From Tetmemena sp. SeJ-2015 (taxonomy: Eukaryota; Ciliophora; Spirotrichea; Sporadotrichida; Oxytrichidae), in assembly GCA_027382625.1 (NCBI GenBank), contig JAJKFJ010021211.1, positions 1 to 44,957 of the forward strand: a stretch of DNA of 44,957 bases, in the 5' to 3' direction. Made by a program: the position numbers and the translations under genes. The number at the start of each line of letters is the position of its first letter. Position 1 is the stretch's first letter. Positions 14,401 through 22,400 of this stretch are shown here, piece by piece. The notes beneath the pieces are model-generated. The model made no database searches. It was not told the origin of the DNA and worked only from the letters and a program-made list of their open reading frames with translations.

Positions 14401-17285
14401 TGCCTTTAAATAGATATAATTCTAAAAATTAAAGTGAATTGAGATTTATATTATTCATAATTTTGTAAAAATAGAAAGCTTTTATTTATCTATGTTGATC
14501 TGGTGGAATAATTTGATAGAAAAAAGCATCACCTTTAAATCACAAAAGAAAGTTTTTGAAATTAAAATAGGATCCATGATTTATTGTTATTCAAAATAAT
14601 TATATTGAAACTAAAAAAGCATCCTTCAAATTTTTAAACTTTCCTTAATAAAATATTTCAATAATAATAATAAATAAAATTTGAGATATTTCCTTCCATC
14701 TCCCAAAATATGGATATCAAGCTGGTATGTTCTATATTATTATGAAATTGAAATTAAAACCTCAATTTAGAAATGGAATAATTTATTCATAGAATTTAAA
14801 TCAATGGATTTCCTTTGATTATAAAACTACACTTTAAACGCTCTCAATCATCTGCAGCCCTGCGAAAGATTTATGAAATTTGGTCATTGAGAAAATCAAT
14901 AAAAAGGATAAATTAAATTCTACGCCTCAAATTAATGCTTTCTCTCACAAGTTTCAATGAAAAGAAAATAAAAGGTAAGTTCTTCTCCCTATTAATTTAA
15001 AATTATAAGAAAGTTTATTGACATCAAAAGCATAATCTTGATATTTTAATTCCTTTAAAGTTAAATTCAAATAGTTCAATTTAATTAATGCTTTAATTAT
15101 TGTTGTTGATAATACTGCAGAGTTTCTGCTCTAATCTAAGCTCTCTGGCTTACCCTAACCTTTGCTAATTAATTTCATTTAAAGTATATTTGCTTCTTTT
15201 TTGTGCCACTGTTAATAAATTTAATCATAAAAAAATGATTATTATGAGTTTAAAAACTATTAATAATTTATACTTTTCAATTTATTAACTTTCCTACAAA
15301 GATGAATCTGTTTAGATCTGGCGGATGAATTCCTTAAATAAGACGCTGCAAATCTATCTAAGAGCCATAAATCTACTGCTTTTTCTTCTCTATTTCAACA
15401 TTCTTCAATATCGAAATGAGTTCCGAATAAATGTGATTTAAAGTAATTAAACTCTAAGAAATAAAAAATAATAATTATTGATAAACTATAGAAATCATCA
15501 AATTATTTAATTCAGAATTTTTACAATTTTAGATGAAAACTTGTAATAGGAATAGCATGTAAATAGAAAAATTAATTTTCTTGCTCTCTTAATTTTATTT
15601 TCTCACTTATCAACCATCATAAATCTTTTGGCAGGATTGCATGTCATTGAGGCGTTTAAGTAATGTTTTCATAAAGAATTTAATTCCATTGTGATAATTA
15701 CCAAGAATATATATTTTATTTAAGGATTATGTTCTTTTTTCCAATATGAAGTTAAGGTCAATAAATTTAATATATTTTTGAATGTTAGAATTTAAACTAA
15801 CCCTATTTCTAAGCTTATATTAGTAAAGAATTGCTGAATACCCCTGCTAAACTGTTTATATTTCAATCGTAATTTAAGTTTTACAGAATATAATTTTTGA
15901 ATTTATATAAAACTGTATTTATTCATTATGAAACTTAATCGTGGGGATAAATTCATAAAACCATATGTTAGTAAAAATGATTTTGTAAAAAATAAATATT
16001 TTGATATTATAAGTTTATTCAAATTAGTGGTTGTGTTTTCTCTAATGTATATTAAATAAATTATTCCAATTGGTTGCGCTAGATCTTGAGAATCAAAATA
16101 AAATATGAAGTTGAGCATTTAATTTGAGGAAAGTAGTTGAATATTTCCACTATAGCCGATTATATGGACTTGTACGGGTATTATATTGTTCCAAGCTCTA
16201 AATGGGTGTTCGCTTAAAAATTATATTTAATTAATTTAGCTTGACTTGGGTCAATAAAAATCTTAAATTAAATATTTTAATCTGAAATGCTAAATTTGGT
16301 CAAAAAATATGATAGCTTACTTCTTATATTATTTTTTCGACAAATTTTGAAAGGGGAATAAGAGTCTCCTGAAAATTAAGCAACTTCCAATGAAAGCATT
16401 TAGGAGCCACAAGATGCAACAAAAAATTTAAAAATTACAAGTAAAACTATTCAAGTCAAGATGTTAGTTAGATTCACAAACTGGAGTTGCATTGATTGCT
16501 GTTGAGTCTTTTTATTAAGGAATTAAATATATTAATAAAGTTAATCACACACACCATTTAGGCAATAAAATGTGATTTGACTTCCCATTTTGAGAATGCA
16601 GGGATCTTTGCCTTGCACACATAAATTATAAACATTAAGTGCAGATTCCATTCACAGCATAATAAAATGCATATTAGTTAGGCGGACACTACTAACATGA
16701 ATTTGAGTTTTATGGATTTAAGATCATGAACTAATTGGCGCATTTCAATATTTTTAATCTTATTTGTATTGAAAAGAAAATTAATAATCATTAAAACCGT
16801 ATTTGAGATATTAAAATCAATTTAATATAATAAAAAAAAAGAATATTAAAAATATATAATTCAGCCATATCATTTCAGTGCACATCAAATATCAAATATA
16901 ATACTCTGAATCATTTAAAAACGAGGACAAATTAATATAAACTGTAGGAATATAAATAATTAATCAAAGAAAAACTGGGTATTTTCAAAAATTATTTAAA
17001 GATTGTGAAAGATTTTTTGATGAAGACTATTAAAATTTGCAAATAGAATAATGAAAAAGAAAATTTCAACTTCAATTTAAGGTTTTAGATTGATATTTTA
17101 AGAGTTTTCTTTTATCCCCAGAAATAAATTAAAATAAAGATTGAATCGAATAAATAATTCGAATTTAGGAATATTAAGTATTATTCTTTTTTTTTTATTT
17201 GCATGTTAAGCAGGTTTATTTTGCGTTACAAAGCAAACAAGTTTCATCACACTCTATAGTCTTTAATGAGTGAAATGAATTTTAA
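165..17285 (-). CDS. Array gene 3, N-terminal half: paralog of gene 2 running off the left edge
   Basis: Conserved coding segments follow the same order as in gene 2: furin-like (17.28-17.2, 16.69-16.54 kb), then pectin-lyase-like segments at 16.2-15.98, 13.74-13.56, 13.13-13.03, 12.72-12.65, 12.48-12.24, 7.12-6.87, 6.81-6.71, 5.11-3.99, 2.47-2.37, 0.82-0.72 and 0.30-0.17 kb. The C-terminal GCC2/GCC3 and membrane parts would lie left of the window. No start codon with a signal peptide was recognised near 17.3-17.6 kb. This copy carries more inserted DNA than gene 2: IESs of 314 bp (4085-4398) and 336 bp (4669-5004) where gene 2 has none or 19 bp, plus several MITEs and a large palindrome. The reading frame is open only with TAA/TAG as Gln. 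Confidence 0.78.
1270..1975 (+). mobile_element. Large foldback palindrome, about 706 bp
   Basis: Inverted arms of about 313 bp (1270-1582 and 1661-1975) around a loop of about 78 bp. The ends read ATTATATATTCAGCT and AGCTGAATATATAAT. The inner arms are GC-rich (GCGACCGGGAGTCAGGC) and nearly identical, while the middle of each arm (about 1460-1515 against 1725-1770) has diverged. It lies in an intersegment gap of gene 3. No transposase frame; a non-autonomous element or a recent inverted duplication. Confidence 0.88.
2480..3990. other. Gap in gene 3
   Basis: AT-rich, mostly A runs on the plus strand; no segment conserved with the corresponding 27.03-27.72 kb gap of gene 2, which is half as long. 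Taken as IES. Confidence 0.4.
3995..5111 (-). CDS. Gene 3 segments: AGGFVLEPKN to VQNNGYFII
   Basis: FKNANFYITSAGGFVLEPKN, VVRKDIALV (5005-5111); 336 bp IES; MNVTSLFANFYITYQNSLFT, KENSKLYFLNSYANGTYNQK, RGSIILADYQ (4523-4668); 28 bp IES; YAYALIKNTVIETAQSYAGG, IFFTHFFSLVE (4399-4494); 314 bp IES; IDNCTIFNTTGMINGIGTVQ, NNGYFII (3995-4084). With the IESs removed it is continuous and collinear with gene 2. Confidence 0.82.
4085..4398 (-). other. IES, 314 bp, pointer AGAT (gene 3 only)
   Basis: AGAT at both edges; collapsing gives FSLVE-IDNCTIF. Gene 2 reads FSLVEIDNCKF without interruption, so this is a clear presence/absence difference between paralogs. Confidence 0.82.
4495..4522 (-). other. 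IES, 28 bp, pointer ATCAAT (gene 3)
   Basis: ATCAAT repeated 28 bp apart; collapsing joins LADYQ to YAYALIKN. Same place and length as the gene 2 insert 27915-27942. TA-to-TA removal would break the frame, which argues against a Paramecium-type TA IES. Confidence 0.85.
4669..5004 (-). other. IES, 336 bp, pointer AAT (gene 3)
   Basis: AAT at both edges; same site as the 19 bp IES of gene 2 (28092-28110). Collapsing gives IALV-MNVTSLF. The ORF from 5111 runs into this insert and ends there, which explains its truncated look. Confidence 0.75.
6108..6268 (-). mobile_element. MITE family 2, partial inverted copy
   Basis: Reverse-complement match to the left part of the family: GTTGCAAGGATGAAAGTAGC...ATTCGATTAAGCATTAAAT on the minus strand, with terminus ATTCTCAGCTATA at 6252-6264. 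Confidence 0.6.
6711..7120 (-). CDS. Gene 3 segments: TGIYVQQANILNF to YEGNA
   Basis: TGIYVQQANILNFNNF (about 7060-7115), RDQKQAFLLRINKLNLDLNN and FIYFNGFNYSKPQTLNNS (6870-7040), then a small insert (about 6815-6870) and YELKFYNISVIDSLAFRHEM, YVAFFDDFEYEGNA (6711-6815). Compact here compared with gene 2, where MITE and other DNA expand the same gaps. Confidence 0.68.
7171..7500 (+). mobile_element. MITE family 1, copy a (330 bp)
   Basis: Terminal inverted repeats ATTATTTGATTAGCCCCGAT and ATCGGGGCTGAACGGATAAT. The interior holds the family blocks AAGAAGACACTGTCTTTAGT and GAAGCTTCAAATCCATCTAC. Non-autonomous. It sits just upstream of the TGIYVQQ segment of gene 3. Confidence 0.8.
7560..7866 (-). 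mobile_element. MITE family 1, copy b, inverted
   Basis: Starts ATTATCTGTTAAGCTTCGAT at 7560 and runs as the reverse complement of copy a (for example GTTTGCTTCTGTAAAGCC against GGCTTTACAGAAGCAAAC). Copies a and b form a head-to-head pair with a spacer of about 59 bp. The right terminus is degraded where a family 2 element begins (about 7850). Confidence 0.75.
7850..8191 (+). mobile_element. MITE family 2, left-truncated copy
   Basis: Begins inside the family at ACTGTTGAACTGTCTCC and ends TTTCTCATCTATA. A frame CGSSLQKIQLAQDLNIDDQE, EDGMCEQLISLLRGAVKFIK is open here, the longest acid-rich frame among the copies. It abuts MITE family 1 copy b. Confidence 0.68.
8574..8696 (+). pseudogene. Diverged copy of the IES-borne plus-strand ORF
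   Basis: Matches the C-terminal half of 30524-30793; the part before TDVL (8521-8573) also resembles it at the DNA level (GTTCCATAGTCAA) but is out of frame. Either broken or interrupted by a micro-insert. Confidence 0.45.
8890..9222 (+). mobile_element. MITE family 1, copy c (333 bp)
   Basis: Clean terminal inverted repeats: ATTATCCGTTCAGCAGCAAT at 8890 and ATTGGAGCTTAACGGATAAT ending at 9222. The interior matches copies a and b. It defines the family ends best. Confidence 0.85.
10581..10993 (+). mobile_element. MITE family 2, copy (413 bp)
   Basis: Ends TATAGATGAAAATTTAAT and the inverse ATTCTCAACTATA. The interior shares CATTCGTTTCAGCATGAAAT and GCAGCTGCAGATCAG with other copies at 7.86, 29.44 and 32.2 kb. 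A short reading frame EIAAADQRMNLQFQ is specific to this copy. Confidence 0.7.
11740..11807 (+). mobile_element. MITE family 1, fragment
   Basis: Contains AAAAGACTAAAAACAAGG and the terminus AAATCGGGGCTGAACAAATAAT. The left part merges into low-complexity DNA (11560-11740), so the other end cannot be placed. Confidence 0.5.
12240..13740 (-). CDS. Gene 3 segments: four pectin-lyase-like pieces
   Basis: 13560-13740 DSSGGVQLIDSTNTLLLEQT, SPNTRFILVNESFSTKSQRF; 13035-13130 DNDILRYFIEAWKNSTIQIS; 12655-12720 VNASFNKLNVETDNQKEG; 12240-12480 NISINNLSIEGNRNVLIDHS, NITVDSCQFDN and FTSIVLGDDTTNLVTIIGGD. Order and spacing parallel gene 2 (34.3 to 31.5 kb). Intervening AT-rich DNA is taken as IES. Confidence 0.65.
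13745..15980. other. Gap in gene 3 between the beta-helix blocks
   Basis: About 2.2 kb of AT-rich DNA. The gene 2 equivalent (34.33-35.15 kb) is about 0.8 kb, so the gap is expanded here. Possible short coding pieces exist but I could not pair them with gene 2. Confidence 0.4.
15985..17285 (-). CDS. Gene 3 N-terminal segments: furin-like repeats and first beta-helix block
   Basis: 17205-17285 ECDETCLLCNAKQTCL; 16540-16690 VNGICTQC... and DPCILKMGSQITFYCLNG; 15985-16215 FRAWNNIIPVQVHIIGYSGN, IQLLSSNQMLNFIFYFDSQD, IIYLIYIRENTTTNLNKLI. These match gene 2 at 36.6, 36.2 and 35.2-35.35 kb. The Met-initiated standard-code ORF at 16118 is an internal piece starting after a TAA-encoded Gln. Confidence 0.65.
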
Positions 17286-17289
17286 AAAT

Positions 17290-18930
17290 GACTTTATAAA
17301 AAGACGGACAACTAGTTAGCAAGAACTCATTTAACATCTCAATAAAAGATAGGAAATTGAGTTAAACAAAGTGCATGAAATAATTTGGTTCATAATTAGT
17401 CTTACATAAATTTTAATTAGGAGTCGCTGAAATTTAATTTATTGAAAGATTGCTCCATTCATCTAGCATTCTTTACGATCGCTACAATTTATACTCCATC
17501 TGCTTATATTAAATAATAGCTGAGATATGCAAAAGAGAGATAAAATTGCGAAGGCCCCACTATAATCAAGATTTAGTTTAAGAAAGAATTGAGATTACAC
17601 TAAATCTTTGAATTGACACTTTAAGAGAGAAGAGTACAACCTCATCGCAAGATTTTTAAAATTTTTAGTGAATAATCAAAGAAGGAAGAAATATAAATTA
17701 ATTAGATAATAAATTTGTCATTTAATTGCCCTATAACTTTGTTTAATTATTTCTTATGTGAACAATAAAGAATGAGAGGTGTGATGAGTTAAAAGTGATA
17801 AAATAATCGTAACAAATTTTTAATTGAAATAAAATTGGCTGAATGATTTAAGTTATTAAATAATTATATTAGATCAGATAAAATAAGACGACTTAAAAAG
17901 CATATTTAGCCTAAAATTATTTGAATATATTTTATGGTACGCAGGCTCGTCGCCTTTCAAATTTTTAATTTTAAAATGATTCTTAATATTCAATTACTTT
18001 ATCCTTTAGTAATTAAATAATGTGAAATGATTTTTGATTATTTTTCTTAAAATATACTATAGAGTAAATATTGTGAAATTCTTGATTTGTATCTATATAA
18101 TATTAGAGTTAATTGAATTGTGTGCTTTCAACTACCACTTCTGCTATTCTAGTTTAAATTAAATAAGAATCTCTGAATAGTTAAAATAATAAAAAAGAAT
18201 TTAAATATGGAGGTTTTTAAATTTGGAGTATCCCTACAAGGATATTTATTTATAGTAATTTAAAAATAAGCAGGAATTTCATAAATCTTGATAACTAGGT
18301 TTTTCCACAAAAATACAAAACCAAGGTCTTAAAAATTTGAAACTTTTACAAAGATTCAAAAATTACATAAATTGAGAACTTAAACTTCCAAATCTTTAAT
18401 TCATTATGATTAGTGAGGTTATTCTATTTGCTATTAAATTTAAAGATGGAGAAGTCAATTTGGGAAATAGAAGTGGAAAAAATTTAGGCCTTGGTTAGAA
18501 GGAGCACATAGAGTTTTAAAATCAAATTTAAATTCTTTGAGCAATCAGAAGATTAAAGAATTATCTAAAACAAAGATTTCGATATAGAGTTGCTGGAAAT
18601 AATTTGTTACAAACAACTCTAAAAAGTAAATTTATAGATAATGTATTATGGCTTTTTCATTTAGAAGCATTTAAAACATTATCAAACAAAAATACCAAAA
18701 TTTTGATATGTCTATTAATCTTGTAAAAGATCTTTGCTATTAATCTATTTAAGAGAATAGCATTAAATTAAATTTACATGTTTTTTTTAATAAACAGTAA
18801 AAATATCATAAAAATTAAATAGTTATTTAAAATCATAATATCCCCAAAAAATTTGCTTTTGTATTTTTGTGCATTTCTCAACTTTTAATTTACTATTTTA
18901 AATGATATAATTGGAATTTTAGTTGATAGT
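17290..18930. other. Intergenic region between gene 2 stop and gene 3
   Basis: About 1.6 kb without a conserved coding block. A 15-base inverted pair, CACAAAAATACAAAA (about 18309-18323) and TTTTGTATTTTTGTG (about 18857-18871), may bound an old element of about 560 bp. The gene 3 start and signal peptide should lie near 17.3-17.6 kb but were not identified. Confidence 0.4.
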
Positions 18931-19460
18931 TCAGTTCTTATGCTCTTCCTCTTCGGCGTTAATTTCTTGATCGAAGGCGTCCAAATAATCGAGGTTTAAA
19001 TTCAATAATTATAAATTACATTTTTAAGGTTGACTTTATCTCTATTGATAAGACTGAACTTACTCTTAGAAATAGAAGGGCCAGGCTTCCGAATTTGAAA
19101 TTTCGCATTCGGTGCTTTACGGTTTTAGCTCTTAGCAGATCTTTCAGTTTAGCTTGTAAATTGCTAGTTATAAAATATATTCAATAAAAAGTTGGTTTGT
19201 TGAGAAATTCCTTAGATTGGTAAAAATTAAAACTACATTAACAAAATAGTAAAGTTATAAATTAAGTTTAATTACTTTTCAGCAAGTTTCTTATCGCTAT
19301 CAAAGCTTGGAGACTAGATCTCTGACATAGGCTATTTGTCACAGCTAGCTGAAATTCTTATTTAACTCTTCAGATTTTAGTTTAATAAATGAGTCTTTCT
19401 TTTGGATTCAGTCTTATCATCTCCTAACTTTATTTAATCATAATGCTTGGATAATGTTTA
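18931..19460 (-). CDS. Gene 2 C-terminal tail and stop
   Basis: KLGDDKTESKRKTHLLNQNL, ASCDKQPMSEIQSPSFDSDK (19290-19440), then SAKSQNRKAPNAKFQIRKPG, PSISKSKFSLINRDK, a 35 bp IES (18997-19031, pointer AACCT), and VNLDYLDAFDQEINAEEEEH with TGA at 18933-18931. The stretch 19160-19285 is open in frame but AT-rich and may be an intron (GTAATT...ACTAG). The tail is basic then acidic, presumably cytosolic. Confidence 0.78.
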
Positions 19461-22400
19461 TAAAAAGATATAGCTGATAATTTATGCAGGAATGGAATTC
19501 ACTATTTTTTAAAATAAGAATTGCTACTCTGTTGAATTTAGTAGATCAATTTAATTATGGTAGGTAACTGAAGGAATTTTTATCAAGGGAGCTATCAATA
19601 TAGTAATATAAGCAACTTAGATAATTATATCAGAGTAGTATAAAGTTTAAGTGGATTGAAGAAGCAATATATCAGGGTGGAAAATGTTAATAAATCATAT
19701 TTTTATCATCTCATTTATTATTTTAAAAACTTATTGCTTTTACTAGTATGTTTAAACCACATTTTATTTACTTCACTTTAATTTAAAAGATAATAGACGT
19801 ATCTAATAAAATCCAGGTAGTAAAGATTTAGATATTTTTTATGAGATATAATGAGTAAGAAGAATGATTCTCTGCTGTGTTTTCTAATACGTTTGAATGA
19901 TGCTCCAACTTTGAAGGAATAATAACCTTATTTTTAATCAATTTAACTTTTATGATCGACTCTTATAAGTTATGCTACTGCTATTTTTCTTCCACCTAAA
20001 CTTGAGAAAAAGAGTGGTCAATTAGCTTAACCTCACTTCTAATATCATCTGTAAATTTAGACATTTACTTTTGAAGGTGTTTGCCGTCCTGTTTTATACC
20101 TTGTAAACTTTAAATGCTTTTGCCCTTTTTCGTTTTCTTCGCCTTCTTTCTGAAACTTGAAAATTCCCTAGGTGCATGGTTGTAAGATTCATACTTTATA
20201 GAGCCTAATTTAACCGAATCTCTAAAAATTGAATTCCTAAGAGATTTGGAAAGCGCTCTTGTGTCAATTTTTTAATTAAAAGAACTATATATTTTAAACA
20301 TGTCCTATGAATTGAAGGGCATAAGAATTCTCTCTATATGGTATTTCAGAATAAGTAGTACAGCTATCTTGGTCTATCCTAGTAAACAAACCAAAAGCAG
20401 CAACAGAAATTTAGCATTAAAAAAGATGATCAATATCAGAATTCCAGTCTTTACTTGGTCGGTCACTTCAGCACTCAAAAAGAACAAAGATCCAAACAAA
20501 AGCGATATTATAGAAAAGTAGAGTCTCTATTCTAGGATGTTTATTGTTGGGTTCGTATATGGCTTTATTATCACAGTCAGTTGCATGAGAATAACAGTTA
20601 GAGTAAGTCCTGCATAGAGTTAAAATATGGGCCTATATGTTTTAAAAAATTTATCTATTAATCATAATTGATCTAATTACATATAAATTTATGTACTAAG
20701 AAAGACATTTATTGAGACTAGAATAATTTTGTAGCCTGTTATGATGAATTCCCAATAGAAGGATTTTTTGTGTAGTCCTTAATATGCCATTTTGTATTTA
20801 TGGAGGACATGTTCTTCAAGAAGATTTTCCCGCTCTCTATACAATTGTCTAAAAACTAGCAAAGGTGCTCCAATAACTAAAGTGAGTATAAATTTAATTC
20901 TTAAAAATATCAATGGGATTCCTATTCCTAAACTCCAGTTTAAGTGTTTAGCAGACCAGCATTGAACCTGGATGTCATATCGAAGCCAGAACTCATTTTT
21001 GTCTAACTCCTGGCAGTTGTACAATTAGAAAATGTACTTCGTAATTGTTGGATGCAGTGTGAACAAAACTTAATATACAATTAGATTCATAATTATATAT
21101 TTATTTCAGGCTTTGTAAATTTTAATTAATTTTTTCTTTTCTATAAATGAGATTACCTTCATAGCCATGAATCTTTGATAAATTAATTTTTTATCAGTTA
21201 ACTTATAAAGCTAAGTTAAATATGAAATAACTACTATCAGCGTTAGTATGACTCTTTGCTTTGTTAGAGTATTCTGCTTGATAATGGGAATAGTGTTTTT
21301 ACTGTTTTACTTATAAGCTTTGAATTTGGCATAGAGATATTAAACTAAGAGCAGATTAGCAATACAAATGAAAGGAATAATGCAAACTACAATTACTAAA
21401 AATTGTAAATATTTTGGAGGGCTAAAATTTTTAATAAGAATAGAAATTTGCATAATTTATTTTTAGCCTTCAAGTCCAATTCATAGAGTTTTTACTTACC
21501 ATTTTTTTCTGTAGAGCAAGGGGTAGAAATTTGCCTTTTAAAATATTTAGTTTAAATATAATTCGTTATTTGCCTTAAAAACTTCTATATTATTGATATG
21601 ATTAGCCAAAATGACAAAAAAAATAAGCTTCACTTTGTGCAAGTTTAAACAAAAAGACAGGTTCCAAGTCATATTAAATATAACTCTCATTCTAAGTTCA
21701 TTAATCAAACAAATTATCCCATAAGCAGTATTATAACGACTTCGTCAATTTTTCAGTTATAAATATCTTAAAAATTAGAGATTTTTTTAAAAAATTCAGA
21801 CTGATTAAATTATTCAAAAGATTTAAGCCATTAAATATCTAAATACCCTATTTTAACTCTAAACAAATCGAATTCAGATATTAATAATTTATTCAAATTA
21901 AAAAAAATATTTTTATAATGAAGCTCCTATATTTTAATAGCCTTGGCGTATAGGATTGAGAATCCTAGGTCCTAATATTAAATCTAATTTATATTGGCGT
22001 TATTTTAAATGTTAATTTTATAATTTTTAATATAATAATTAATTAGGGAATTTCATTGATTAAAATATTCAGATGTGTCAAATAGGCACTGAACACTAAC
22101 AATACTATCAAAAATACTTCCAATTTTATCCAGAATATTAGTAAAATTCTCCAAATAAGAAGGAAGCGACAAATTAAATGCTGCTGCTGAAGATATAATT
22201 TGAAAGTAGTTAGTAGCTATTCTGAGAAGTACATTGATTTTAAACCAATTATTGAGATATAATTTTATAATGATTTCGTTCTGTTTTTTAGATCTCTAAT
22301 TGAAAAATATCAAAATACTAAGGACTACTAGATAAAGAAGATAGAAACCAATTAAGGTCAATATAGATACCGCTTTCGATGAACACTCTCCGCACTCAGA

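Noticed and set aside
15903..16118. Standard-code ORF with Met at 16118 on the minus strand as an independent small gene
   Set aside because: It is the middle of a gene 3 segment; coding continues upstream through TAA (Gln) with IQLLSSN conserved in gene 2.
18309..18871. MITE bounded by CACAAAAATACAAAA inverted repeats
   Set aside because: The inverted match is only 15 AT-rich bases, without a second copy in the window; kept as a note only.
20300..20521. Plus-strand ORF of 73 residues
   Set aside because: Shadow of the gene 2 membrane/tail segment, which is conserved with gene 1 on the minus strand.
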